Shown here: piece by piece, positions 16,396-24,970 of the stretch
How positions within the stretch are numbered: the first letter of the stretch is position 1
Layout: each line of letters starts with the position of its first letter
Origin: Massilia sp. Root351
GTDB taxonomy: Bacteria; Pseudomonadota; Gammaproteobacteria; Burkholderiales; Burkholderiaceae_D
Direction of reading: 5' to 3'
DNA length: 64,000 nucleotides
Assembly (NCBI RefSeq): GCF_001425045.1
Contig: NZ_LMDJ01000032.1
Coordinates: 125,126 to 189,125 of the forward strand
Translations under genes and position numbers: made by a program
The notes under the pieces: model-generated
Told to the model about the DNA's origin: nothing
Databases searched by the model: none
What the model saw: the letters and a program-made list of their open reading frames with translations, nothing else

Positions 16396-18783
16396 TCACC
16401 AGCTATAGCCCGCCTTCGCGTAGTAGTAGCGCCCGTTGAAGCCGTTGGGCGCAAAGCCGCTGTACGGATTGATGCCGTTGTTGTTCAGGTTGTTCAGCGA
16501 CGTCACCTGGTCCGGATACTTGTCCGTCACATTGTCGATACCCGCGCTCAGCCGCCAGTTCTTGCCCAGCTTGACGCTGCCCGACACGTCCAGCACCCAC
16601 TGCGGGCTGTACACCTGGTCCTGCGCGGCCAAGTTCTGCGGCACCGTGAAGCTGCCGTAGCGCGTGAGCTGTCCGCGCGCGGTCCAGACCCCGGCCGTAT
16701 AGTCGGTCGCCAGGCTCAGCTTGTCCTTAGGCGAGCCCACGGTGGCGCGGTTCACCGTCTGGCGGTCGATCAGCAGCAGCTTGTTGGCCGTCAGTACGGC
16801 CGGATTGTCAGCCACACGCACGATCTCGTTCTTGTTGTGGTTGTAAGCCAGCGTGAAGTCCGCGCGGTCGCGGTTGGCCAGGTCGACGCGATAGGTGCTC
16901 ACCAGGTCCACGCCCTTGGTGCGCGTGTCCACCGCGTTGGTGAAGTAGCGTGCCGCGCCCACCGGCGCGCCCTGTGCCGCCAGCGCCGCTTTCAGCGCGT
17001 CCGGCAGGATCAGGTTGGCCGAGAACAGGATGCGGTCGTCGATGTCGATGCGGTACACGTCCACCGTGGTGCTGAAGTTGCGGAACGGCTGCAGCTGCAG
17101 GCCCAGGCTCAGGTTCTTGGCCTTCTCCGGCTTCAGCGGCTGGGAGCCCAGCGCCAGTGCGGCGGCGCTGTTGACCGCGAAGGTGCCGGTCTCAATCGGC
17201 GTGTTCACGCCGTTGATGATGGAGAAGTTGGTGGTGGTGATGGTGTAGAACTGCTGCGCCAGCGACGGCGCGCGGAAGCCGGTGGAGGCGGTGCCGCGCA
17301 GCGAGACCGCGTCGCTGAAAGCGTAGCGCGCCGAGGCCTTGGCCGAGGTGGTGGTGCCGAAGTCGCTGTAGTTCTCGTGGCGCGCCGCCAGCGCGCCGGA
17401 GAACCGTGCGGTGAACGGCGCTTCCAGGTTCACGTAGACGGACTTGTTGTTGCGGCTGTTCTTGCCCGCGTTGACGGGGCGGAAGCCGCTGAAGCCTTGC
17501 GAGCCGCTGCCGCTGTAGGAGGCCGCGTCGCCAGCTTCGATCTCGTAGCTTTCGCGGCGCGCTTCGACGCCGGTGGCCAGCGTCAGCGGGCCGCCCAGGC
17601 CCGGCACCGCGAACTCGCGCGCCAGGTCGAAGTTGAACACGGACTGGGTGTTGGTCAGCTTGCCGAGGTGGAAGCTGGTCGGGCTCTTTTCCTTCAGGTC
17701 CTGGTTGACGGTGTTGTGGATGTTCAGGTCGAAGCGGTTGCTGCCGTAGTCCAGGCTGGCGTCCCAGCGCCATGCGCCGGCCGCGCCGCGCAGGCCGGCG
17801 GTCAGCGATTCGTCGATGGAGGTGCTGTCCTGCAGCGGCAGGAAGCCTTCCGGGAACAGCGGGCTGCGCTGCGCAGTGCCGTTCAGCGCGGTGCGCCAGG
17901 TGGCGGCGGCCTCGGTCTTGCGCTGGCCGAAATTGCCGTAGGCGTAGAAGTCGATGTCGTCGTTGACGCGCAGCTGGCTGTTGAAGAACAGGTTGCGCGG
18001 CTTGGTGTCCGGGTCGCCGTAGCGCTGGTTCACTTTGCCGTAGCGCGGCTCGGCCTTGTTGCGCAGGTCGGGGCCGGCGCGGTTGGTCGGGTCGCGCTCG
18101 GCCGCCTCGGCCGCCAGGCGCAGCCAGCCGCCGTTGCCCAGGTCGAAGCCGGCGGACGCCTTCAGCGTCACGCTCTGGCCGTCGCCTTCCTGGTATTCGC
18201 CGTAGCCGATTTCCGCTTCGCCGCCCTTGGCGCCTTTTTTCAGGATGATGTTGATAACGCCGGCGATCGCATCCGAGCCGTACTGGGCGGCGGCGCCGTC
18301 GCGCAGCACTTCGATGCGGTCGATGGCGGCGATGGGAATGGCGTTCAGGTCCACCGGCGCGGAGCCGCGGCCCAAGGTGCCGTTTACGTTGACCACGGCC
18401 GAGGCATGGCGGCGCTTGCCGTTCACCAGCACCAGCACCTGGTCCGGTGACAGGCCGCGCAGCTGCGCGGGGCGCACGGCGTCGCTGGCGTCGGCGCCGG
18501 ACGGGCGCGGGAAGTTCACCGACGGCAGCACGCGGCCCAGCACCGTGGCCAGTTCGGTCGAGCCGGAAGCCTGCAGCTCGCGCGCGCCGATGATGTCGAC
18601 CGGCGATTCGGAATCGGCGGTGCGGCGGTTCTTGGCGTAGGTGCCGGTCACCAGCACCGATTGCATCTCGGGTTCTGCCGCGCCTTGCGCGGTCTGCGCC
18701 GCAGCCGGCAGGCCGAGCGAAGCGACAAGGCTGAAGGCCAGCGCTGCGCGGCCTGGATGGGATTGCGTGTGGCGGAAGCTCAT
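16396..18783 (-). CDS. TonB-dependent outer-membrane receptor
   Basis: A 795-residue receptor with a signal peptide ending near AAAQT. The plug domain covers about 50-170 (VDIIGARELQASGSTELATVLGRVLP, DRIEVLRDGAAAQYGSDAIAGVINI), and a beta-barrel ends in the aromatic YAKAGYSW. The segment MQSVLVTGTYAKN is the TonB-box region. Such receptors import siderophores, haem, cobalamin or oligosaccharides; none of the neighbours reveals the ligand. It converges on the chemoreceptor gene with 21 bp between the stops. The tonB-exbBD operon at 39-42 kb could energise it. Confidence 0.92.
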   Translation of the reverse strand: MSFRHTQSHPGRAALAFSLVASLGLPAAAQTAQGAAEPEMQSVLVTGTYAKNRRTADSESPVDIIGARELQASGSTELATVLGRVLPSVNFPRPSGADASDAVRPAQLRGLSPDQVLVLVNGKRRHASAVVNVNGTLGRGSAPVDLNAIPIAAIDRIEVLRDGAAAQYGSDAIAGVINIILKKGAKGGEAEIGYGEYQEGDGQSVTLKASAGFDLGNGGWLRLAAEAAERDPTNRAGPDLRNKAEPRYGKVNQRYGDPDTKPRNLFFNSQLRVNDDIDFYAYGNFGQRKTEAAATWRTALNGTAQRSPLFPEGFLPLQDSTSIDESLTAGLRGAAGAWRWDASLDYGSNRFDLNIHNTVNQDLKEKSPTSFHLGKLTNTQSVFNFDLAREFAVPGLGGPLTLATGVEARRESYEIEAGDAASYSGSGSQGFSGFRPVNAGKNSRNNKSVYVNLEAPFTARFSGALAARHENYSDFGTTTSAKASARYAFSDAVSLRGTASTGFRAPSLAQQFYTITTTNFSIINGVNTPIETGTFAVNSAAALALGSQPLKPEKAKNLSLGLQLQPFRNFSTTVDVYRIDIDDRILFSANLILPDALKAALAAQGAPVGAARYFTNAVDTRTKGVDLVSTYRVDLANRDRADFTLAYNHNKNEIVRVADNPAVLTANKLLLIDRQTVNRATVGSPKDKLSLATDYTAGVWTARGQLTRYGSFTVPQNLAAQDQVYSPQWVLDVSGSVKLGKNWRLSAGIDNVTDKYPDQVTSLNNLNNNGINPYSGFAPNGFNGRYYYAKAGYSW

Positions 18784-18884
18784 GGTTGACTCTCTTGCAT
18801 GTATAAAGCAAGGAGCTTAATGAGGCGTTGCCAAAAGTGGAAGGAATCCTTCCTGCTAAGCTTATGTCACCCAGCTATATGGCG

Positions 18885-18905
18885 GCGCCCCGTTATGCGG
18901 GGCGC
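18885..18905 (-). terminator. GC-rich hairpin downstream of tas
   Basis: GCGCCCCG (18885-18892) and CGGGGCGC (18898-18905) form a perfect 8-bp stem with a TTATG loop, 5 bp past the tas stop codon in the direction of transcription. It lacks a T-run, so it may be a weak terminator or a 3'-end stabiliser. Confidence 0.45.
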
Positions 18906-18910
18906 GCATA

Positions 18911-19957
18911 TTACTGGCCCGGATTCGGCAGCCGCGCGTGGATGGCGTCGATCTGCGCCACCACTTCGGGCGCCAGCACGGTGCCCAGCGCGTCGATGTT
19001 TTCCTTCAGCTGCGCCAGGGTGGTGGCGCCGATGATGGTGGAGGCCACGAACCAGCGCGTGTAGCACCACGCCTGCGCCATCTGCGCCGGCGTCATGCCG
19101 TGGGCGCGCGCCAGCGCGGCATACTGCACCACCGCTTCCAGCACGGCCGGGCGCAGGTAGCGCGGGCTCCAGCTGGGCGGGAAAATCGTCAGGCGGCCGT
19201 GCGCTTTCGGGTTGTCCAGGTATTTGGCGCTGAGCTGGCCGAAAGCCAGCGGGCTGTACGCCAGCAGGCTGACCTGCTCGCGGTAGCAGGTCTCGTTGAG
19301 CAGGCTGGTTTCGTAGTGGCGCGCCGTCAGGTTGTACAGGTTCTGGATGGTGGCGATGCGCGGCAGGCCCTTCATCTCGGCCTGCTTGACGAATTCGCTC
19401 ACGCCCCAGCACGATTCGTTCGACACGCCGATGTGGCGGATCTTGCCTTCCCGCTGCAGCTCGCCCAGCACGGCCAGCGTATCTTCGATCGCCACGCAGG
19501 CGCGCTCGTTGGCCGGATCGAACACGGAGGCGCCGAAGATGGGCACATTGCGGCTCGGCCAGTGCAATTGGTATAAATCGATATAGTCCGTTTGCAGGCG
19601 CTGCAGGCTGGTGTCGACGGCGGCGCGGATGTTGGCCGCGTCCAGGTTGTTGCGGCCGCCGCGCACCCAGTGCATGTTCGGGTTCGGTCCGGCCACCTTG
19701 GTGGCCAGCACCACATTGGCGCGCTTGCCACTTTTCTTCAGCCAGCTGCCGATGTGGCGCTCGGTGGCGCCCTGCGTTTCGGCGCGCGGCATCACCGGGT
19801 ACATCTCGGCGGTGTCGATGAAGTTGACGCCGCGCTCGAGCGCGTAGTCGAGCTGGCTGTGCGCGTCGGCTTCGGAGTTCTGCTCGCCGAAGGTCATGGT
19901 GCCGAGGCAGATTTTGCTGACTTTCAGGCCGCTGGCGCCGAGCGTGGAGTAGTCCAT
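18911..19957 (-). CDS. tas: Aldo/keto reductase, Tas family
   Basis: A 348-residue aldo/keto reductase close in length and text to E. coli Tas. Catalytic-tetrad residues can be placed: Asp and Tyr in FIDTAEMYP, Lys in VLATKVAGP and His in LYQLHWPSR. The NADP-binding end reads STIIGATTLAQLKENIDAL. The MPRAETQGATERHIGSWLK stretch is typical of Tas/YghZ-like proteins. The physiological substrate is not known. It is the last gene of the pyrD-tas pair, 10 bp after pyrD. Confidence 0.9.
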   Translation of the reverse strand: MDYSTLGASGLKVSKICLGTMTFGEQNSEADAHSQLDYALERGVNFIDTAEMYPVMPRAETQGATERHIGSWLKKSGKRANVVLATKVAGPNPNMHWVRGGRNNLDAANIRAAVDTSLQRLQTDYIDLYQLHWPSRNVPIFGASVFDPANERACVAIEDTLAVLGELQREGKIRHIGVSNESCWGVSEFVKQAEMKGLPRIATIQNLYNLTARHYETSLLNETCYREQVSLLAYSPLAFGQLSAKYLDNPKAHGRLTIFPPSWSPRYLRPAVLEAVVQYAALARAHGMTPAQMAQAWCYTRWFVASTIIGATTLAQLKENIDALGTVLAPEVVAQIDAIHARLPNPGQ

Positions 19958-19967
19958 GGGCGCTCCT

Positions 19968-21011
19968 TTACTTGCGGCGGACCGCGTCGGCGCAGTCGCG
20001 CACCAGCGCGGGGCCGGCGTAAATCAGGCCGCTGTACAGCTGCACCAGCTGCGCGCCGGCGTCCATTTTCACCTTGGCGTCCGCGCCGCGCATGATGCCG
20101 CCCACGCCGATGATGGGCAGGGCATCGCCCAGCTCCGCCTTGAGCGCGCGGATCACCTGGTTGGACAGCTCGAACACCGGCGCGCCGGACAGGCCGCCCG
20201 CTTCGGCGCCGTGCTGCATGCCTTCCACGGCGCTGCGGCTCAAGGTCGTGTTGGTGGCGATCACGCCGTCGATCTTGTGGCGCAGCAGCGCGTCGGCGAT
20301 GTTCTTGACCTGGTCGCCGTCCATGTCCGGCGCGATCTTCAGGGCCAGCGGCACGTAGCGCTTGTGCTGGTCGGCCAGGCGCTGCTGCGCGTCCTTCAGC
20401 TGGGCCAGCAGGCCGTCGAGCTCGGAGCCGCCCTGCAGCTGGCGCAGGTTCTTGGTGTTGGGCGAGGAGATGTTCACCGTCACGTAGCTGGCGTAGGGGT
20501 AGACCTTCTGCAGGCAGTGCAGGTAGTCGTCGGCGGCGCGCTCGATCGGGGTGTCGGCGTTCTTGCCGATGTTCAGGCCCAGCACGCCCTCCTTGTTCTG
20601 GTAGAAGCGCGAGGACTGCACGTTGGCCACGAAGGCGTCCACGCCGCCGTTGTTGAAGCCCATGCGGTTGATGATGCCGTGCGCGGCCGGCAGGCGGAAC
20701 ATGCGCGGCTTGGGGTTGCCCGGCTGCGCGCGCGGGGTGACCGTGCCCACTTCGATGGAGCCGAAGCCCAGGTCGGCCAGCGCGTCGATGAAGGCGCCGT
20801 CCTTGTCCAGGCCGGCGGCCAGGCCGACCGGGTTCTTGAACAGGATGCCCATCACGGTGCGCGGGTCCGGCTTGGGCGGACGCATGAAAGCGCGGGTCAG
20901 GCCCAGTTTGGAGGCCTTCTTGAGCGCGGGCAGCGTGAAGTGGTGGGCGGCTTCCGCGTCCATGGAAAACAGCATGGGGCGGGCGAGGGAGTACAGGAAT
21001 TTGTCGGACAT
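19968..21011 (-). CDS. pyrD: Dihydroorotate dehydrogenase (quinone), class 2
   Basis: A 347-residue membrane-associated class 2 enzyme. The start at 21011 gives [20 protein letters not shown], the N-terminal amphipathic helix pair that forms the quinone tunnel; a codon 54 bp upstream adds an unlikely extension. FMN and catalytic motifs are present: [36 protein letters not shown] (with the catalytic Ser) and IIGVGGI. It oxidises dihydroorotate to orotate in pyrimidine synthesis and passes electrons to the quinone pool. Confidence 0.96.
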   Translation of the reverse strand: MSDKFLYSLARPMLFSMDAEAAHHFTLPALKKASKLGLTRAFMRPPKPDPRTVMGILFKNPVGLAAGLDKDGAFIDALADLGFGSIEVGTVTPRAQPGNPKPRMFRLPAAHGIINRMGFNNGGVDAFVANVQSSRFYQNKEGVLGLNIGKNADTPIERAADDYLHCLQKVYPYASYVTVNISSPNTKNLRQLQGGSELDGLLAQLKDAQQRLADQHKRYVPLALKIAPDMDGDQVKNIADALLRHKIDGVIATNTTLSRSAVEGMQHGAEAGGLSGAPVFELSNQVIRALKAELGDALPIIGVGGIMRGADAKVKMDAGAQLVQLYSGLIYAGPALVRDCADAVRRK

Positions 21012-21043
21012 GGCGGGGGCGGGCGGAAAAAGTAGCCCGTATT

Positions 21044-21772
21044 CTACCTTGCCATGACACTCCATTGTCCCTTGATGCGCGCCTCCAGCGGCTGGAAATT
21101 GATCTTGTACGACATTTTCGGGCTATCGGCGATCCAGTAGCCGAGGTAGACATAGGGCAGGCCCAGCTCGCGCGCCTGGGTGATCTGCCACACGATGTTG
21201 TAGGTGCCGTAGGAAGCGCCTTCCACTTCGGGGTCGAAGAACGTGTAGACCGAGGACAGGCCGTCCGACAGCACGTCGATGATGCTGACCATGCGCAGCG
21301 TGCCGTCCGGCTCGCGGAACTCCACCAGGCGCGTGTTGACGCGGCTTTGCAGCAGGAACTGCGCATACTGGTCGCGGCTGTCCTGGTCCATGCCGCCGCC
21401 GGCGTGGCGCGTGCTCTGGTAGCGCAGGTACAGGTCGTAGTGCTCGTCCGAGAACGACAGCGTGGCCACGCCCGCCGTCAGGTCGCTGTGGCGGTTCCAG
21501 GCGCGGCGCTGGCCGCGCGTGGGCTGGAATTGTTCCGCCACCACGCGCACCGGCACGCAGGCCTGGCAGCCGTCGCAATAGGGCCGGTAGGTGAAGATGC
21601 CGCTGCGGCGGAAGCCGTTGCGCACCAGTTCGGAATACACGTCGGCATTGATGAGGTGCGACGGTGTGGCCACTTGCGAGCGGGCCTGGCGTTCATCCAG
21701 GTAGCTGCAAGGGTAGGGCGCTGTCGTGTAGAACTGCAGCGTTGCGAATGGCAGGTCGTTCAGGTGCGTCAT
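21044..21772 (-). CDS. bpt: Aspartate/glutamate leucyltransferase Bpt
   Basis: A 242-residue bacterial protein transferase of the ATE1-like family. The N-terminal text includes [14 protein letters not shown] and the cysteine cluster [16 protein letters not shown]; the core has [11 protein letters not shown] and the C-terminal Y(I/V)YLGYWI-type segment [17 protein letters not shown]. Bpt adds leucine to N-terminal Asp or Glu, creating an N-degron recognised by ClpS/ClpAP. It is adjacent to aat, the other branch of the bacterial N-end rule. Confidence 0.94.
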   Translation of the reverse strand: MTHLNDLPFATLQFYTTAPYPCSYLDERQARSQVATPSHLINADVYSELVRNGFRRSGIFTYRPYCDGCQACVPVRVVAEQFQPTRGQRRAWNRHSDLTAGVATLSFSDEHYDLYLRYQSTRHAGGGMDQDSRDQYAQFLLQSRVNTRLVEFREPDGTLRMVSIIDVLSDGLSSVYTFFDPEVEGASYGTYNIVWQITQARELGLPYVYLGYWIADSPKMSYKINFQPLEARIKGQWSVMAR

Positions 21773-21839
21773 GCGCTTCCCGGGGCAAAAATGGTGTCCG
21801 TGTGCATATCATAGCGCAGAAACCTGCGAACTCTGCACG

Positions 21840-22574
21840 CTAATCGGACGCGCCGGGGTAGGGCTGCAACGGGGTCCAGTCGGCAATGGCGGGCAGGCCG
21901 ATGCTGGCGCGCAGGTGCTGCAGGAATTGTGCGCGCGGAACCGGGGCTGCGCCCAGCGAGGCCAGGTGGCCGGTCTCCTGCTGGCAGTCCACCATGGCTA
22001 CGCCATTGCGTTTCAAGAAATGCACCAGGTAGGCCAGCGCGATCTTGGAGCCGTCGGTCACGCGCGCGAACATGGATTCGCCGTAGAACATGCGGCCGAT
22101 GCACACGCCGTAGGCGCCGCCCACCAGCTCGCCGTCCAGCCACAGTTCGGACGAGTGGGCGTAGCCCAGCTGGTGCAAGCCGGTGTAGCCGGCGATGATG
22201 TCGTCCGAGATCCAGGTGCCGGGGCCGTCGCGGCGCGGCGCGGCGCAGGCGCGCATCACATCCTCGAAGGCGCTGTCAAAGCGCACCTGCCAGCGGCCGG
22301 CGGGATCGGCCGCGCTGCGCTGGACCTTTTTAATGGCTTTTTTCAGGCTGTCCGAGACGCGGAAGCGTTCCGTCATCAGCACCATGCGCGGGTCGGTGCT
22401 CCACCACAGGATGGGCTGTCCCTCGGAAAACCAGGGGAAGATGCCGCGCTGGTAGGCCGCCAGCAGGCGCGCCGGCGACAGGTCGGCGCCGGCGGCCAGC
22501 AGGCCGGGCGCGTCGGACGTCAGCGCCTGCGAGACGTCGGGGAAGGGAGTGTGGGCATCGAGCCAGGGGATCAT
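21840..22574 (-). CDS. aat: Leucyl/phenylalanyl-tRNA-protein transferase Aat
   Basis: A 244-residue enzyme that adds Leu or Phe to N-terminal Arg or Lys, making proteins ClpS/ClpAP substrates. The start at 22574 ([12 protein letters not shown]) overlaps the Nudix stop by ATGA. Family motifs are plain: [55 protein letters not shown] and [19 protein letters not shown]. The longer upstream frame is a shadow of the Nudix gene. Confidence 0.95.
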   Translation of the reverse strand: MIPWLDAHTPFPDVSQALTSDAPGLLAAGADLSPARLLAAYQRGIFPWFSEGQPILWWSTDPRMVLMTERFRVSDSLKKAIKKVQRSAADPAGRWQVRFDSAFEDVMRACAAPRRDGPGTWISDDIIAGYTGLHQLGYAHSSELWLDGELVGGAYGVCIGRMFYGESMFARVTDGSKIALAYLVHFLKRNGVAMVDCQQETGHLASLGAAPVPRAQFLQHLRASIGLPAIADWTPLQPYPGASD

Positions 22575-23146
22575 ACGTCGCTGCGCATGGGTTTCGTGAT
22601 GTCCTGGGTGTGGAAGCCGTAGCCGCCGCCGCTGGCGCGCATGCGGGCGCGGTCGGCGAAGAACAGTTCCAGCGTGTTGCGGATGGTGGGGAAGGCCAGG
22701 TCGTCCCACGGGATCTGCGCTTCCGTAAACAGCTGCACCTCCAGGCTTTCCTCGCCGGGCGCGAAGTCGAGGTTGCGCAGCGTGGCCAGGTAGAACATGT
22801 GCACCTGGTGCACGCGCGCCACGTTCATCAGCGAAAACAGCGGACCCAGTTCGATATTGGCGCCGGCTTCCTCGACGGTTTCGCGCACCGCCGCTTCGGC
22901 TGTGGTTTCGTTGTTCTCCATGAAACCGGCGGGCAGGGTCCAGTAGCCATAGCGCGGCTCGATGGCGCGCTTGCACAGCAGCACCTGCAGCTGGCCGTCA
23001 CGCTCCCACACCGGGATGGAGCCGAGCACCATCTTGGGGTTTTGATAATGGATGGCGGTGCAGTGGGTGCAGACGTAGCGCGGGCGGTTGTCGCCGGCGG
23101 GGATGGTCAGCTCGACCGGGTTGGCGCATTCGGAACAGAATTTCAT
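22571..23146 (-). CDS. Nudix hydrolase with N-terminal zinc ribbon
   Basis: A 191-residue protein with a CxxC...CxxC zinc ribbon (Cys4, 7, 26, 29) and a full Nudix box, [23 protein letters not shown], which supplies the metal-binding glutamates. The ribbon-plus-Nudix arrangement resembles NudC-like NADH pyrophosphatases, but it is shorter than NudC, so the substrate may be NADH, ADP-ribose or another dinucleotide. It is the first gene of the Nudix-aat unit and overlaps aat by 4 bp. Confidence 0.85.
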   Translation of the reverse strand: MKFCSECANPVELTIPAGDNRPRYVCTHCTAIHYQNPKMVLGSIPVWERDGQLQVLLCKRAIEPRYGYWTLPAGFMENNETTAEAAVRETVEEAGANIELGPLFSLMNVARVHQVHMFYLATLRNLDFAPGEESLEVQLFTEAQIPWDDLAFPTIRNTLELFFADRARMRASGGGYGFHTQDITKPMRSDV

Positions 23147-23290
23147 GGGAGGCGGTTCTAGTCAGCGGTTTCTCGTCACAGTAGTGCTTACTTTACACCG
23201 ATTGCAGGCGCTGCGCGTAGCGCGAACGCAAGCTATGCGGGCCTGCGGAAGGATAAATCGGCTCTATCATCGATGATTTTAGGATTGATA

Positions 23291-23319
23291 TTGCCTAAAG
23301 TCTCCAGTTGCCCTATAAT
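23291..23319 (+). promoter_or_regulatory. Sigma-70 promoter of tRNA-fMet
   Basis: TTGCCT (23291-23296) and a perfect TATAAT (23314-23319) are separated by 17 bp. The mature tRNA begins 14 bp downstream, so the primary transcript would have a 5' leader of only a few bases. Confidence 0.8.
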
Positions 23320-23332
23320 ACGTTCATACAGA

Positions 23333-23409
23333 CGCGGGGTGGAGCAGTCTGGCAGCTCGTCGGGCTCATAACCCGAAGGTCACAGGTTCAAATCCTGTCC
23401 CCGCAACCA
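23333..23409 (+). tRNA. Initiator tRNA-Met (CAT anticodon)
   Basis: A 77-nt cloverleaf with encoded CCA. The anticodon loop CTCATAA carries CAT. Two initiator hallmarks are visible: the first base C faces A at the top of the acceptor stem (no pair), and the anticodon stem has three consecutive G-C pairs (GGG/CCC). It is therefore tRNA-fMet rather than elongator Met. It is a single-gene unit with its own promoter and terminator. Confidence 0.97.
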
Positions 23410-23416
23410 GATACAG

Positions 23417-23455
23417 AAAGCCGTTGAATTCGAAAGAGTTCAACGGCTTTTGCGT
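23417..23455 (+). terminator. Terminator of tRNA-fMet
   Basis: AAAGCCGTTGAA (23417-23428) and TTCAACGGCTTT (23439-23450) form a perfect 12-bp stem with a 10-nt loop, followed by a short T-rich tail. It may also serve the small minus-strand gene that ends at 23464. Confidence 0.85.
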
Positions 23456-23463
23456 TTCGGCGC

Positions 23464-23601
23464 TTACTTTTTCAGGAAAACAATGAAGTAAAGCGAGAAC
23501 AGGATAAAGGCCACCCCGCTGACGATGACGAGCATGCCCAATCGATAGGTGAGTTTGTGCCGGTTTTCCTGATTCTCAATATACTCGGCAAACCGCTTCA
23601 T
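23464..23601 (-). CDS. 45-residue single-pass membrane protein
   Basis: A short reading frame with a strong ribosome site (GGAGGA, 6 bp before the ATG on the minus strand). The N-terminal half is charged and helical (MKRFAEYIENQENRHK), and one hydrophobic helix of about 22 residues follows (LVIVSGVAFILFSLYFIVFL) before a Lys-Lys end, suggesting the N-terminus is cytoplasmic or that the protein is a tail-anchored subunit. It starts 20 bp after the stop of the 146-residue membrane protein, so the two are likely co-expressed. I do not recognise the family. Confidence 0.65.
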   Translation of the reverse strand: MKRFAEYIENQENRHKLTYRLGMLVIVSGVAFILFSLYFIVFLKK

Positions 23602-23621
23602 GATTTTCCTCCGGCGCGAGC

Positions 23622-24062
23622 CTATCCCGCCAAATAGTAGTGAACCATCGCGTAAGTAACGGCTGTTATAACAGCGACGATGATTGATATTAGCACTATC
23701 CCTGGCAGGGCATTCGTCCCATCACGGTGCCTTGCGGCGGTTGCATCCGACGTGCTGATTGAGACCAATACCGACGATACGACAATGATAAGCACATGCA
23801 AGCTGATCGCTACCCATGCGTACACCGCCTTGTTTTGATCATGCGATTGCCCGAACGTGCCTGCGGCTTCATGGCAGGCCGCTGCGCACATTGCGATGAC
23901 AGGCCAGTACAGTTGGCCATCCTGCACTGCCCATCTGAGCAGCACTTTTACTTTGCCCCTGTGCTGACGGCCTGCAGCCAAGAGCGGCAGCAGCGCTAGA
24001 GGGGCGAGCAACGGGACGCCGATGTTCAGCAGGAACCAGCCCAGGAAGTTAATGAGTTCCAT
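23622..24062 (-). CDS. Unknown four-helix membrane protein
   Basis: A 146-residue protein with about four hydrophobic segments (roughly 6-30, 52-68, 80-102 and 118-143). Polar loops include a basic stretch RQHRGKVKVLLRW after the first helix and TSDATAARHRDGT before the last. GAGG precedes the ATG at a suitable distance. It is upstream of, and probably co-transcribed with, the 45-residue membrane protein. The family is not recognised and no catalytic motif is visible. Confidence 0.65.
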   Translation of the reverse strand: MELINFLGWFLLNIGVPLLAPLALLPLLAAGRQHRGKVKVLLRWAVQDGQLYWPVIAMCAAACHEAAGTFGQSHDQNKAVYAWVAISLHVLIIVVSSVLVSISTSDATAARHRDGTNALPGIVLISIIVAVITAVTYAMVHYYLAG

Positions 24063-24178
24063 GTTTGCGCCTCGGGGAGGATGGCGGCAGCATAGCCGAG
24101 GGGGCCGCAGCCCGCTTTGGCGGGGATCAAGCGCTGACGAAGTGCATTCGGTGCATTGTTTCCATTATGATGTCGGCT

Positions 24179-24970
24179 ATGCAACGATCACTCCTTGTCC
24201 TGCTCGTATTCCTGGCCTGTTCCGCGCTCCGTGCGGACGGGCACGCCGGCTCCGCTGCGCACCCTGCGCTGGCGCGGCTGCCGGCGCGCATGCTGTGGGC
24301 CTGGGAGCGGCCGGAGGACTTGCGCTGGCTGCCGGCCGATGTGGGCGTGGCCTATGTGGCTTCCACCATCCTGCTGCGCGGCGCGGACGCGCTGGTCCAT
24401 CCGCGCACCGCGCCGCTGCTGCTGGCCGACGGCGCGGCGCTGGTGCCGGTGCTGCACGTGGACGCGTCGTGGCGCGAGCCGCCGGCGCTGAGCGCGCAGC
24501 AGTCGGCGCGCATCGTGCAGGAGCTGCTGCGCGTGGCGCAGCGCGGCAACCGCAGCGTGGTGCAGCTCGACTTTGAAGTGCGCCGCTCGCAGCGCCCCTT
24601 CCTGGCGCAGACCATCGCCGGGATCCGCCGCCAACTGGACCCGCGCATCGCGCTGTCGGTGACGGCGCTGGCCTCGTGGTGCATGGACGACGCCTGGCTG
24701 CCGGCCGGCCTGGCCGACGAGGTGGTGCCGATGGCCTTCCGCATGGGAGCGGGCCAGGACACGCTGCGCCAGCGCCTGCACCGCCAGGGTTTCACACAGC
24801 CCGTTTGCCGCGCCGCCGCAGGCTACGCCAGCGACGAGCCGCCGCTGCGCAGCGTGGCCGCGCGCGGCTATTACTTTTCTCCCCGTCCGTGGACCGCCGC
24901 AAGCTGGCGCGCCATGCGGGCGCATACCTACGCAGACATTTCTTCAGACACCTACTCAGCCTATCCATGA
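24179..24970 (+). CDS. DUF3142-like exported protein
   Basis: About 263 residues from the ATG at 24179 (ATGs at 24167 and 24170 are alternatives), with a signal peptide (MQRSLLVLLVFLACSALRADG). The mature region has MLWAWERPEDLRWLP near its start, VVQLDFEVRRSQRPF and MAFRMG in the middle, and a late RGYYFSPRPW. This pattern resembles DUF3142 proteins, which look like TIM-barrel glycoside hydrolase relatives; that assignment is from memory. The stop overlaps the next start (ATGA), so the two gene products are probably made in fixed ratio and act together in the envelope. Confidence 0.65.
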   Translation: MQRSLLVLLVFLACSALRADGHAGSAAHPALARLPARMLWAWERPEDLRWLPADVGVAYVASTILLRGADALVHPRTAPLLLADGAALVPVLHVDASWREPPALSAQQSARIVQELLRVAQRGNRSVVQLDFEVRRSQRPFLAQTIAGIRRQLDPRIALSVTALASWCMDDAWLPAGLADEVVPMAFRMGAGQDTLRQRLHRQGFTQPVCRAAAGYASDEPPLRSVAARGYYFSPRPWTAASWRAMRAHTYADISSDTYSAYP

